Shown here piece by piece: positions 25,744-34,736 of a stretch of 47,069 nucleotides of DNA. This DNA comes from Bacteroidota bacterium. GTDB taxonomy: Bacteria; Bacteroidota; Ignavibacteria; Kryptoniales; JAKASW01. The notes beneath the pieces are model-generated. The model did no database searches. It had not been told where the DNA came from and saw nothing but the letters and a program-made list of their open reading frames with translations. The stretch is taken from positions 1-47,069 of the forward strand of contig JAJZNW010000132.1 in the NCBI GenBank assembly GCA_021811615.1, in the 5' to 3' direction. A program made the translations under genes and the position numbers. Each line of letters starts with the position of its first letter. Position 1 is the stretch's first letter.

Positions 25744-26267
25744 TTTTGTAGTCCCGAGATCTGTTTCCGGAATGCGTTGTAGGCCTCATCGCCAAAGAGG
25801 ATGAAAGTCACCCTTCTGAGTGCGGAGGATTTTTGGAGGAATGAGGCGGCGGCCTCGATCATTAAGGCTGCTGCGTCGGGGAGTGGAAACCCTCCCACTC
25901 CGGTGCCGAGCGCGGGGAAGGCGATTGATTTTATCCCTCTCGATTCGGCGAGCCGGAGTGAAGACATCGTTGCAGCCAGGATTTTTGAGGAGTCCGTCTC
26001 GAGATCTTGGCCCATGACCGCCGCATGTATGACGAACTTCGCCTTGAGACTGCCTCCTCCGGTAAGCACCGCCTCTCCGACGGGTTTTGGTCCGGCGCGC
26101 ATCGCTTCTTCCTCGATACTCTTCCCGCCAGCGCGCTTGATTGCTCCCGCAACTCCTCCGCCCATCCAGAAGTGATTGTTGGCGGCGTTCACGATCGCCT
26201 CGCCGTCGTATTCAGTTATGTCGCCCTCGATTACCTCGAGGACTTTGTCTCCGAACTCAATTTTCAT
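25740..26267 (-). CDS. Macrodomain protein (ADP-ribose/O-acetyl-ADP-ribose hydrolase type)
   Basis: A 175-residue macrodomain. The ligand loops are clear: EGDITEYDGEAIVNAANN (N27 and N30-N31 region), FWMGGGVAGAIKRAGG (about 34-49) and PALGTGVGGFPLP toward the C-terminus. Relatives bind ADP-ribose and remove it from proteins, nucleic acids or O-acetyl-ADP-ribose. The start is placed at ATG 26267, which gives the family's usual N-terminus and overlaps the kinase gene by 11 bases; a frame extension to 26297 is possible but lies inside the kinase. It is coupled at both ends, to the kinase upstream and the methyltransferase downstream. No ADP-ribosyltransferase gene is in view. Confidence 0.9.
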   Translation of the reverse strand: MKIEFGDKVLEVIEGDITEYDGEAIVNAANNHFWMGGGVAGAIKRAGGKSIEEEAMRAGPKPVGEAVLTGGGSLKAKFVIHAAVMGQDLETDSSKILAATMSSLRLAESRGIKSIAFPALGTGVGGFPLPDAAALMIEAAASFLQKSSALRRVTFILFGDEAYNAFRKQISGLQK

Positions 26268-27876
26268 TTTGCCTGCTCTGTCTGAGTGGCAGCTCAAGAA
26301 GAATCTTTGTCCCTTTGCCTGGCTCCGACTCTATTTCGATCAGACCATGGTGCTCGTCGATGATTTTCTTCACGATCGACATGCCGAGGCCTGTACCGGT
26401 TTTCTTCCCGTAAGTGACGAAGGGTTCAAATATCCTCTTCCTCACGTTCTCCGGCATGCCGGTCCCGTTGTCTACGAGTTCTATAGTGAGCCTGTCCACG
26501 GACGAGCGCGCGGATATTCTGAAGATTCCGCCATCAGGCATGGCGTCTGCGGCGTTGCCCGCAATGTTCAGGATTGCCCTGATCATCCTGTCGGAATCAA
26601 TTTCGATGTCTCCCTGATATTCTATTTCCTTCCTGATATCGATCTTCCGCTTCTCGAAATCCCTTTCGAGGAACCTCACGACATCAGAGACAAACCCTTC
26701 GAATTTCACGGGTTGGAAATTCATCTCGGACACGCCTCTTGAAAAGTCGAGGACTTCCTGTGCGAGATTCAACAACCGGTCGATCTGCAACATAATCTCG
26801 TCGACGAGAGGGGAAACGTCCTCGTGGCCTGCTTTCTTCTTCAGCACCTGTGCGTAGAGCCTGATGGTGGCCATCGGGTTTTTTATGTCATGGATGATTG
26901 TGCCCGCCATTTTCCCGACTGCCGAAAGCCGTTCGGTCTGTACCATCCTCAGGGCCAGCCGGGAATTCTCTACTGCTAATGCTGCGTTGATAGAAAAGGC
27001 CCTGAGGGACTCCTCATCGTCGCTATCGAAATCGAATGTCCCATGTCTCTTGTTGATGAGCTGAAAGACGCCGATTATTTTCCCCGTCTTATTACGCATA
27101 GGAACGCAAAGGATGTTTTTTGTCCTGAAGCCCGACTTCCTGTCAAATTCCGGGTTGAACCGGTCGTCTTCGTATGCGTCGGGAATATTCACCGTCTCGC
27201 CGGTTTGTGCCACATAGCCCGAAATTCCTTTTCCCATCGGCTGGCGGATCTCCCTTATCTCGTCTCCGGCAATTATTCTCGCCCATATTTCATTAGAAGG
27301 GTCGTCGACGAGATAGATCGTGCCGCGTTCGGCCTCCGTGATCCTCAGAGCTTCCTGCAGTATCAGTTCGAGTACGCGATCGAGTTCGAGCGAGCTGTTC
27401 ACAGTTTGCGTCGCCTGCACGAGGGAATTTATGCGGGCGATTTCTTTTTCACCGCTGACACGCTGAATATCTATCTGGTCACTCAGAAAGCCGTTACAAG
27501 CATTAATGATGAAGGAGTGCTCTTTTGCCAGGTTCAGCGTAAGCCCCGGATATGTTTCGATCATCATACGTACTGTATGCTTATCAAAAATGCGAAGCGT
27601 GGAGTCCAGTTTGGCCACGAACGAAGCATAGTTCTTGCCATCCCCGATCGATCCAGGGTCACCGAAAAAATCGCCGGGACCGATCGTTCCAAGTATTGCC
27701 CGTTTTCCGCCAGCTTCCTTCTGAATCTCGACCTCACCACTTTCGAGGAGATAAAGGTTTTCGGTTCGTTTGCCTTCCGCAAGAATGACATTACCCGATG
27801 CGACGGCCTCCTTTCCGGCATTCTTCAGCAGAGTATCGGCAACTTTTTCGTCGAGTCCTTCGAAGAGAGCATTCAA
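26257..27876 (-). CDS. Cytosolic histidine kinase with cNMP-binding and GAF sensor domains
   Basis: A 539-residue soluble sensor kinase with no membrane segment. Domains in order: cyclic-nucleotide-binding-like fold (about 1-125, with LYLLESGEVEI and GPGDFFGDPGS), GAF domain (about 160-305, with AERGTIYLVDD and GISGYVAQTGETVNIPDAY), and a HisKA/HATPase core. H329 is the phospho-acceptor (TIIHDIKNP); the N-box has N437 and N441, G1 is DNGTGMPENV and G2 is KTGTGLGMS. The start appears to be TTG, without a Shine-Dalgarno, since the cNMP domain begins there. The first gene of a coupled trio with the macrodomain and methyltransferase genes; it faces the divergent TPR lipoprotein gene across a 169-base gap. 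The ligand of the cNMP domain is unknown. Confidence 0.9.
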   Translation of the reverse strand: MNALFEGLDEKVADTLLKNAGKEAVASGNVILAEGKRTENLYLLESGEVEIQKEAGGKRAILGTIGPGDFFGDPGSIGDGKNYASFVAKLDSTLRIFDKHTVRMMIETYPGLTLNLAKEHSFIINACNGFLSDQIDIQRVSGEKEIARINSLVQATQTVNSSLELDRVLELILQEALRITEAERGTIYLVDDPSNEIWARIIAGDEIREIRQPMGKGISGYVAQTGETVNIPDAYEDDRFNPEFDRKSGFRTKNILCVPMRNKTGKIIGVFQLINKRHGTFDFDSDDEESLRAFSINAALAVENSRLALRMVQTERLSAVGKMAGTIIHDIKNPMATIRLYAQVLKKKAGHEDVSPLVDEIMLQIDRLLNLAQEVLDFSRGVSEMNFQPVKFEGFVSDVVRFLERDFEKRKIDIRKEIEYQGDIEIDSDRMIRAILNIAGNAADAMPDGGIFRISARSSVDRLTIELVDNGTGMPENVRKRIFEPFVTYGKKTGTGLGMSIVKKIIDEHHGLIEIESEPGKGTKILLELPLRQSRQNEN

Positions 27877-28007
27877 ATTATTTCTCGGTTGTTTTCAGGA
27901 AATTAAATCAACGTTCACATACACACAACGGTCCGATTTCCAAAAATCAAAGCGGGCTGGCCAAATCCGGGGTGCCGGTACGACGAGCTAACGGAAGCGC
28001 CTTGATT

Positions 28008-28024
28008 TTGAGCCATGTGCTCAA
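28008..28024. promoter_or_regulatory. Inverted repeat in the divergent kinase-lipoprotein gap
   Basis: TTGAGC (28008-28013) and GCTCAA (28019-28024) form a perfect 6-bp inverted repeat around CATGT, 21 bases before the lipoprotein GTG. It could be an operator shared by the two divergent genes or a small mRNA hairpin; sequence alone does not decide. Confidence 0.3.
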
Positions 28025-28045
28025 GTAATTTAAGCGACAATTCCT

Positions 28046-30091
28046 GTGAGTAAAAAGACTTATACATTCGTAGCCATCGTCTTGATGTCGTCGACTTTGG
28101 GAGGCTGTTTTGCCTGGAATTACGTGAAAGTCGGATACGACAATTTTTCGGCATATTTCAACACGTTTTATAACGCCAGCGTCGCGTTCAGTGCCGGGAT
28201 GAAAGATGTGGTGGCGAGCAAACGCGCCTATGACATTAACCTTATCGCGGGGGACCATCCTGCGCCCTTCGTGATCAGTCAGAATGCCAAACAGGATTTT
28301 GAACAGACGATTGTCGAGGCGTCAAAAGTTCTCCAGTACCATCCTCATTCCGAATTCACCGAAGACTGTCTTTTCATGATCGGGATAAGCTACTACTACC
28401 AGGGGGACAACCTCAGCGGTGAAAGGAAATTCCTCGAAGTCGAGGCCACATTTCCCAATACAAAGCGCCTGGCAGAGGCTGAAATGTATTATGGAGCCAT
28501 GGAACTCGACGGCCAGAAGATGGAAACCGGGCGCGACAGGGTGCTGCACGCGATTCGGCTCGCCAGACAGGAGAAAAAGCGCAACATCGTCGCGATGTCT
28601 TCGGCCATTCTTTCCGATTTTTATCTGAAGCAGGGCGATACGCTTTCGGCCGCAGCATATCTCGACACGGCCTCGGTATTTTCGCAGGATGACGAGGCTG
28701 CAATTTACGCTTGCCGGGCCGGGCGTCTGTTGGTCGATGCGCAGGAGTACGCTGAAGCTTCAAGGGAGTTTTCATACGCAAACCTGGTGGCACACGATGT
28801 CGAGATCAGATTCTACTGCCGGTATTACCTCGCACGAGCGCAAAGGCTGATGGGACATTACTCAAGCGCGCTTGATGGTCTCGAGAGCCTTCTCAGGGAC
28901 GATAATTTTTTTGACTACTTCCCGCTGGTCAAATACGAGCAGGCTACCGTTCTCTACGATTCTGGAGAAGTTTCCCGAGCGGTTACTTCTTATGAGAACA
29001 TCGACACAGCATATTCGACGAGTGTAGCGGCAACTCGAAGCGCCTTTCGTCTTGCCAGGATTTACCTGTACCAGGTAGGCGATTTTCAGACGGCTCTCAA
29101 ATACTATCAGCGAGTGTCCAGTCACCCGAATGTCTATGCGGTATCGGACAGCGGACAGATGATGGCACGAGTGCTTCAGGATTATATGATCGACAGCTAC
29201 AGAGTACTGATGAACGACAGCCTCTATTATTCAGCATTGGACGCCGAGCGGAAGAACGACACCTCTGCGGCCTACACGAAGGAGAGAATAGATACGCTGT
29301 ATGAACATGCGGCACAGTCACGGGACCAGTTGGCCGGAGTATATATGTTCAAGTTGCTTATCCCGGACTCGGCGATTGGCTGCTACAAAACAGTCATCAG
29401 GGATTTCCCGAACTCCGGCGTGTATCAGTCGGCATTGTACAGTTTGGGAGAGTATTACTATTCTTCAGGAGATACTGCTAACGGCAGGAAGTACCTTGGT
29501 GAACTCATAAATAACTACAAGGATTCCCCGTATGCCATCTCCGCATGCTCTGTGCTCGGTTTACCGCCACCTGTGATTGTGGACTCTGCGAGGATTAGCT
29601 ACGATCAGGCGGTTGAATTAAGTCAGAAAGGGAAGTATTCCGCTGCGGTTGACAAATTGCACCGGCTTCTGAACAATCCGAAGTCCAGGCTTGCACCTAA
29701 GGCACTTTATACGCTTGGGTGGATATACGAGAACAAACTCCAGGCACCCGACTCTGCTTTCATCTATTACCGGCTACTGTCGACTGAATTCCCAAACTCG
29801 GCGTACGGAGAAAATGTCAAGCTCGCAGTGACAGGTTACGAGACGGCCCAGAAAGACAGTGCCCTCGCGAGAAAAGCGCGTGCGGACTCAATAGCGGCTG
29901 AAGCCAGGTTGAGAGAGAAGGCGGATTCGCTGAAGAATGTACCATCGGTGGGCGGACACCCTGAAGTCAGGACTGAAACGAAGATCGGACCGGCTCCCGA
30001 CTCTTCCCGGGAACCGGTGAGCGTGCCACGGGATACTTCGGCCCCGGGTAAGGAAAGGTCCGGAGACTTAATTAAACGCGGGAAACCATAA
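28046..30091 (+). CDS. Large TPR lipoprotein (SprE/PorW-like)
   Basis: A 681-residue predicted lipoprotein. The signal peptide ends STLGGC, with C21 lipidated. The segment after it (VGYDNFSAYFNTFYNAS) resembles the N-terminus of SprE/PorW lipoproteins, which in Bacteroidota support gliding and type IX secretion; this resemblance is by eye. The rest consists of many TPR-like helix pairs (for example HSEFTEDCLFMIGISYYYQG, YLARAQRLMGHYSSALDGL, ALYSLGEYYYSSGDTANGRKY and KALYTLGWIYE), ending in a charged, proline-rich tail after residue 595. The start is GTG without a ribosome-binding site. Its stop is directly followed by the TTG of pyrK. Confidence 0.8.
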   Translation: MSKKTYTFVAIVLMSSTLGGCFAWNYVKVGYDNFSAYFNTFYNASVAFSAGMKDVVASKRAYDINLIAGDHPAPFVISQNAKQDFEQTIVEASKVLQYHPHSEFTEDCLFMIGISYYYQGDNLSGERKFLEVEATFPNTKRLAEAEMYYGAMELDGQKMETGRDRVLHAIRLARQEKKRNIVAMSSAILSDFYLKQGDTLSAAAYLDTASVFSQDDEAAIYACRAGRLLVDAQEYAEASREFSYANLVAHDVEIRFYCRYYLARAQRLMGHYSSALDGLESLLRDDNFFDYFPLVKYEQATVLYDSGEVSRAVTSYENIDTAYSTSVAATRSAFRLARIYLYQVGDFQTALKYYQRVSSHPNVYAVSDSGQMMARVLQDYMIDSYRVLMNDSLYYSALDAERKNDTSAAYTKERIDTLYEHAAQSRDQLAGVYMFKLLIPDSAIGCYKTVIRDFPNSGVYQSALYSLGEYYYSSGDTANGRKYLGELINNYKDSPYAISACSVLGLPPPVIVDSARISYDQAVELSQKGKYSAAVDKLHRLLNNPKSRLAPKALYTLGWIYENKLQAPDSAFIYYRLLSTEFPNSAYGENVKLAVTGYETAQKDSALARKARADSIAAEARLREKADSLKNVPSVGGHPEVRTETKIGPAPDSSREPVSVPRDTSAPGKERSGDLIKRGKP

Positions 30092-30871
30092 TTGGCGGGA
30101 AAATCCATTCTTGAGACTGCTGTAATTGTAAATACACGGGTAGTAGCTGAACGCACTTACATTTCAACAATCCGATCGCCGCAAATTGCACCGATCGTGG
30201 AAGCCGGTCAGTTTGTTATGGCATCGTTCCAGAACACATTGGATCCGCTCCTACCGAGGGCGTTCTCTGTGTGCGACGTTATGGACGACACCCTTTCGCT
30301 TCTCTACGTGGCGGTAGGGAGAGGAACGAAAAAGATATCCGGGCTCCTTCCAGGCGAGAAGCTGATACTGAACGGCCCTCTGGGAACCGGCTTTCCCCGG
30401 ATGGAGAGAGGTCAGAATATCTGGATTGCGGTGGGCGGTTCGGGCGCCGCGATCGTTCCGATTCTATCCAGGAGCGCTGTGCGAGCCGGGAGTCGACTGC
30501 GGTTCTTCTACGGGGCCAGAAGCAAATCTCAGCTTGTGCCATTCGAGATATCTTCGGATATCGCCTATTCTACGGATGACGGCACGGCCGGTTTTCACGG
30601 CAACGTGGTCGGCAATTTGAAACAGGAGTTGAAGCAAGCTGAGCCGGATATGCTATTCGGATGCGGACCGACGCCGATGCTTGTCAGCATGCAGAAGGAG
30701 TTCGGGGACAAGATACCGACTTATCTGTCCGTCGAGACCCCCATGGCATGTGGAATGGGATTCTGCCAGGGGTGTCCGGTTAAAAAGAGGGGTGATGCCA
30801 GTTACTATCTTGCGTGTAAAGACGGGCCGGTATTCAGATCAACAGATATCGAATTCGAGGTGAAGCCGTGA
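30092..30871 (+). CDS. pyrK: Dihydroorotate dehydrogenase electron-transfer subunit PyrK
   Basis: A 259-residue flavo-iron-sulfur subunit that passes electrons from PyrD to NAD+. The FAD-binding RAFSVCD (about 54-60) and the NAD-binding GGSGAAIVPIL are present. The 2Fe-2S cysteines lie in MACGMGFCQGCPVK and YYLACKDG. Length is normal. The start is TTG immediately after the lipoprotein stop. Together with pyrD, which overlaps by four bases, this defines a class 1B, NAD-linked dihydroorotate dehydrogenase, rather than the quinone-linked type. Confidence 0.93.
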   Translation: MAGKSILETAVIVNTRVVAERTYISTIRSPQIAPIVEAGQFVMASFQNTLDPLLPRAFSVCDVMDDTLSLLYVAVGRGTKKISGLLPGEKLILNGPLGTGFPRMERGQNIWIAVGGSGAAIVPILSRSAVRAGSRLRFFYGARSKSQLVPFEISSDIAYSTDDGTAGFHGNVVGNLKQELKQAEPDMLFGCGPTPMLVSMQKEFGDKIPTYLSVETPMACGMGFCQGCPVKKRGDASYYLACKDGPVFRSTDIEFEVKP

Positions 30872-31818
30872 TGCCGGACATGAAGGTAAGAATCGGAGAT
30901 CTCGAACTCAAAAATCCTTTGATGACTGCGTCCGGGACATGCGGTTACGGCGACGAACTCACGGGATACTTCGACATTTCGATTCTCGGAGCGGTTGTTT
31001 CGAAATCGCTCACGCTGAAACCTAAGGTGGGCAACGAGCCGCCGCGGGTCGCTGAAGTCGCATGCGGGATGCTGAACTCGATCGGGCTGGCTAACATCGG
31101 CGTGAGGCGCTTCGTTGACGAGAAGATCCCGGTACTCGACGGACTGGGAGCCCTCGTCATTGCAAACATAGCCGCGAAGCGTATTGAGGATTACGTGTCG
31201 TTAGCCGAGATACTGGCGGCGAGCAAATCCGTGCGCGGGCTGGAACTAAACCTGTCATGTCCGAATGTCAAGGAAGGCGGGATCGAGTTCGGCACAGACC
31301 TGAAGACGCTTTCAAACATAGTGAAGCTTGTCAGGAAAGTATTCAAGAAAACGCTGATCGTGAAGCTGACCCCAAACGTCACCCATATCGAAGAGTTCGC
31401 GGCAGCAGCCGAGGCCGAAGGGGCTGACGGCGTCACAGTCGCAAACACGTATGTCGGCATGGCAATAGACATTTACACGATGATGCCGAAGATCCATACC
31501 GTAACGGGAGGTCTCTCCGGTCCCGCCGTGAAGCCGCTTACCATGGCAAAAGTTTTTCAAGTATCGAAGGCGGTCAGCATTCCTATTATTGCCAGCGGGG
31601 GAATCTTTACGTGGCAGGATGTTGTTGAGTATATGGTCGCAGGCGCAACGGCCGTCGAGATTGGCACCGCGCTTTTCATTCAGCCGGACGCACCGGGCAG
31701 GATCCTGAAGGGAATCGAGGAGTACATGGGAGACCGGAAAATTGAGCGGCTCTCGGGCCTTATCGGGGGTCTTCGCTTCGACCGGGATAAAGTCCCGCAC
31801 ATCAATCGTAACCGATAA
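30868..31818 (+). CDS. pyrD: Dihydroorotate dehydrogenase (class 1B) catalytic subunit
   Basis: A 316-residue FMN enzyme oxidising dihydroorotate to orotate in pyrimidine synthesis. NPLMTASGTCGYGDE, ELNLSCPNVKEGG, KLTPNVTHI, and PIIASGGIFTWQDVVEYM mark FMN and substrate sites. The catalytic cysteine of NLSCPN is residue 131 from GTG 30868, or 130 from ATG 30871, the position of the active-site Cys in lactococcal class 1 enzymes. Either start fits; GTG overlaps the pyrK stop (GTGA). The partner pyrK is directly upstream. Confidence 0.94.
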   Translation: MMPDMKVRIGDLELKNPLMTASGTCGYGDELTGYFDISILGAVVSKSLTLKPKVGNEPPRVAEVACGMLNSIGLANIGVRRFVDEKIPVLDGLGALVIANIAAKRIEDYVSLAEILAASKSVRGLELNLSCPNVKEGGIEFGTDLKTLSNIVKLVRKVFKKTLIVKLTPNVTHIEEFAAAAEAEGADGVTVANTYVGMAIDIYTMMPKIHTVTGGLSGPAVKPLTMAKVFQVSKAVSIPIIASGGIFTWQDVVEYMVAGATAVEIGTALFIQPDAPGRILKGIEEYMGDRKIERLSGLIGGLRFDRDKVPHINRNR

Positions 31819-31903
31819 GGAAGTCTCTTTCGCAACGAAGCCACGCACCAGGTCGACAACTGAATTTCCGCATTATCTTTACAAAGACTATTCGCCGATA
31901 TTT

Positions 31904-33244
31904 ATGACAGACACAACCGATATTGCCGCGGGTGATTCGCCGGTGCGCGAGGCTACAGAATTTCTCTATAGCCTCGAGAAATTCGGCATCAAGATGAACC
32001 TCGAAAATATCGGAGCCCTGATGAAATTGTCGGGGGATGTACACAGGAGATTGAAAGTCATACATGTGGCCGGCACCAACGGTAAGGGAAGCACATGCGC
32101 CATGATCGCAAGCGTTCTTACCGCACAGGGGCACAAGGTCGGGTTATATACCTCTCCGCACATCGTGAGCTTCACGGAGAGAATCAAGATAAATGGTGTT
32201 CCAATTTCGTCTGTCGACCTCGTAAGGCTCACAGATTTCTTTCGTGATGAGATCATCAGGCTCCGGGCCACTTTCTTCGAAGCGACAACTGCCATTATGT
32301 TCAGGTACTTCGCCGAGAAGGATGTAGACTATGCGGTCGTGGAGACCGGTCTGGGGGGCAGGCTCGACGCCACGAACATCGTAGATCCACTCATCTCGGT
32401 CATCACTGGTATCGGCTTCGATCATATGGATGTTTTAGGCGATACGCTGGATAAGATCGCGTTCGAGAAGGCAGGCATCATCAAGCGCGGCAGGCCTGCC
32501 GTGGTAAATGCGTCTTCTGAGGTGTTGCGGAATGTCTTTTCTGAAGTTGCCGCGCAAAAGGGAGCGGATCTTTTCTTTACAGGTGACGTAACGAATTTGT
32601 CGCAGGCTGAGGTCGGCGTCGAAGCTTCAGTTTTCAAAGCTTCGGTGTTTGGGAAAGAATACGACGGCATGAAGATCGACTTGGGTGGGAATCATCAGAT
32701 CTCGAATGCACTGACTGCGCTGACGGCGATCCAGCTGCTCAACCGGGGCGGTGCAACAATCCGGCAAGAGGCCGTTCGTAGAGGGCTTGCGTCGGTCAGG
32801 TCGAATACCGGGCACAGGGGAAGGCTGGAGGTACTTTCGCACGATCCGCTTATAATCCTGGATGTCGCTCACAATCCAGATGGTATCAGGGCGTCAATCG
32901 AGAGCCTTGAACCGCTGCTTGGAGCCAGGCGTGGAGTTGTCCTTTTTGCAGTGATGAGGGACAAAGATGCAATAACGATGTTAAATAGCTTGCGGGATAA
33001 GTTTACGCGTGTTATCTTGACCCAGCTTGAGATAAGCCGCTCGATGGGTGCTAATGATTTGAAGAAGTTGTGTAAGGATATTAAATTACAGTCGCAAGTT
33101 TTCGACAATTCCACAGACGCGTTAAGAGCTGCATTAAGCCAAACCGACAATGATAGTTTTCTCTTGGTAACGGGATCGCATTATTTGGCTGGCGAGGTAT
33201 TGCCGGTTCTGGATAAATCGGTAATTAAACTTGAGAGCCTGTAG
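31904..33244 (+). CDS. folC: Folylpolyglutamate/dihydrofolate synthase
   Basis: A 446-residue Mur-ligase-family enzyme that adds glutamate to folates, and in many bacteria also makes dihydrofolate. The P-loop is GTNGKGSTC (57-65, K61); others are YTSPHIVSFTERIKING, VETGLGGRLDATN, ITGIGFDHMDVLG and DVAHNPDG. Length is normal. The start is ATG 31904, chosen because conserved sequence begins about 15 codons later and the open frame to the left overlaps pyrD. No Shine-Dalgarno is visible. It lies 85 bases after pyrD and 170 before rho. Confidence 0.92.
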   Translation: MTDTTDIAAGDSPVREATEFLYSLEKFGIKMNLENIGALMKLSGDVHRRLKVIHVAGTNGKGSTCAMIASVLTAQGHKVGLYTSPHIVSFTERIKINGVPISSVDLVRLTDFFRDEIIRLRATFFEATTAIMFRYFAEKDVDYAVVETGLGGRLDATNIVDPLISVITGIGFDHMDVLGDTLDKIAFEKAGIIKRGRPAVVNASSEVLRNVFSEVAAQKGADLFFTGDVTNLSQAEVGVEASVFKASVFGKEYDGMKIDLGGNHQISNALTALTAIQLLNRGGATIRQEAVRRGLASVRSNTGHRGRLEVLSHDPLIILDVAHNPDGIRASIESLEPLLGARRGVVLFAVMRDKDAITMLNSLRDKFTRVILTQLEISRSMGANDLKKLCKDIKLQSQVFDNSTDALRAALSQTDNDSFLLVTGSHYLAGEVLPVLDKSVIKLESL

Positions 33245-33414
33245 TTTTATTGACCCGTTCTTTTTGAACCCCAATCCATCGGATCCCCGGATCGAACCTT
33301 ATGAAGGGTAATTAGATTACACACACCGAGTCTCGTTTGCGGTTTTCCTGTGCCGAAGTCAGGAAGTTTTTCAACATATCAAAAGTGATAAAATCTCGTA
33401 GGAGGTAGTTTTCA

Positions 33415-34722
33415 ATGACTGTAGATCTTGCGGAGCTGCAGGGAATGAAGGTAGCAGAGTTGCACAAGTTGGCAAGAGAACTTGAGATTCCCGGTTATAG
33501 CGGGTTGAGGAAAGAGGAAGTCATATTCAAGATCATGGAGAAGCAGAGCAGCATGGTGAAGGAGTCCGCTCCCGTGCCTGAGACTGCCAGCCAGGCGCCG
33601 CCGGAAGCCCCCGGTATTTCGGTAAGCGCTGGAGTCCTGGATGTTCATAGTGATGGGTACGGATTCCTCAGGTCTCCAAAGTACAATTACCTCTCTTCTC
33701 CGGATGATATCTATGTCTCTCCATCGCAGATCAAGAAGTTCGGACTGATGACCGGGGATACTGTGAGCGGGCAGATCAGGCCGCCTAAAGAAGGCGAAAA
33801 ATTCTTCGCCCTATTGAGAGTAGAGCGTGTAAACTTCCGCGATCCGGAGTTCACACGTGAAAGAGTGATGTTCGATAATCTCACTCCGCTTTATCCCAAC
33901 CAGAAGCTGCACCTGGAGTCGGTACCCGGCGAGTACTCGATGAGGATCATCGATCTGCTGGCTCCGATTGGCATGGGACAGCGCGGTATGATTGTTTCCC
34001 CGCCGAAGGCAGGAAAGACAATTCTCCTCCAGAAGATCGCAAACAGCATCACTCGCAACCATCCTGACGTGAGGCTGATCGTTCTTCTCATAGACGAGCG
34101 CCCTGAGGAAGTCACCGACATGGAGCGCTCTGTGAACGCCGAGGTGGTGAGTTCGACCTTCGACGAGGAGCCCCAGCGGCATACTCAGGTTGCCGAGATG
34201 GTGCTCGAAAAAGCCAAGAGACTCGTGGAAGCGAAGAACGACGTTGTGATTCTCCTCGACAGCATCACCCGCCTGGCGAGAGCATACAACGCAACCGTAC
34301 CCCACAGCGGCAAAATACTTTCAGGCGGTATCGATTCGAACGCCCTCATAAAGCCGAAGAGATTCTTCGGAGCAGCGAGAAATATCGAAGAGGGAGGAAG
34401 CCTGACAATAATTGCGACCGCGCTCATTGAAACCGGAAGCAGGATGGACGAGGTTATTTTCGAGGAGTTCAAGGGCACGGGCAACATGGAAGTCGTGTTA
34501 ACGCGCGAACTTGCCGACAAGAGAATATTCCCTGCGATCGACGTGAACCGGAGCGGAACGAGACACGAAGAGCTCCTTCTCTCCCCCGACGAACTGAACA
34601 GGATCTGGGTTTTGAGAAAAATATTGAGCGATTATTCACCGGTGGATGCGATGGACTTTCTGCTAGACAAGATGCGTGGAACAAAGAGCAACAAGGAATT
34701 TCTCAAGGCAATGAACAGCTAA
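33415..34722 (+). CDS. rho: Transcription termination factor Rho
   Basis: A 435-residue RNA-dependent helicase. The N-terminal Rho_N helix bundle (about 1-45: [20 protein letters not shown]) is followed by a cold-shock-like RNA-binding domain (about 65-125: [15 protein letters not shown]) and the ATPase with Walker [13 protein letters not shown] (K201, T202), Walker B-type [12 protein letters not shown], and [12 protein letters not shown] linker of about 20 Ala/Pro-rich residues separates the first two; there is no long insertion. A strong TAGGAGGT ribosome-binding site precedes the ATG. The 170-base leader has only weak stems; rho autoregulation by attenuation is common elsewhere but not evident here. 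Confidence 0.96.
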   Translation: MTVDLAELQGMKVAELHKLARELEIPGYSGLRKEEVIFKIMEKQSSMVKESAPVPETASQAPPEAPGISVSAGVLDVHSDGYGFLRSPKYNYLSSPDDIYVSPSQIKKFGLMTGDTVSGQIRPPKEGEKFFALLRVERVNFRDPEFTRERVMFDNLTPLYPNQKLHLESVPGEYSMRIIDLLAPIGMGQRGMIVSPPKAGKTILLQKIANSITRNHPDVRLIVLLIDERPEEVTDMERSVNAEVVSSTFDEEPQRHTQVAEMVLEKAKRLVEAKNDVVILLDSITRLARAYNATVPHSGKILSGGIDSNALIKPKRFFGAARNIEEGGSLTIIATALIETGSRMDEVIFEEFKGTGNMEVVLTRELADKRIFPAIDVNRSGTRHEELLLSPDELNRIWVLRKILSDYSPVDAMDFLLDKMRGTKSNKEFLKAMNS

Positions 34723-34736
34723 AAGAGGAGGTCCAT

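Noticed and set aside
27043..27906. 287-codon open frame on the plus strand
   Set aside because: It is antisense to the histidine kinase, whose domains are unmistakable; no motif is seen in the antisense frame.
33245..33414. rho leader as an attenuator
   Set aside because: Only a short GATCC/GGATC palindrome and a TAAAAT box without a partner are visible; not enough to call regulation.
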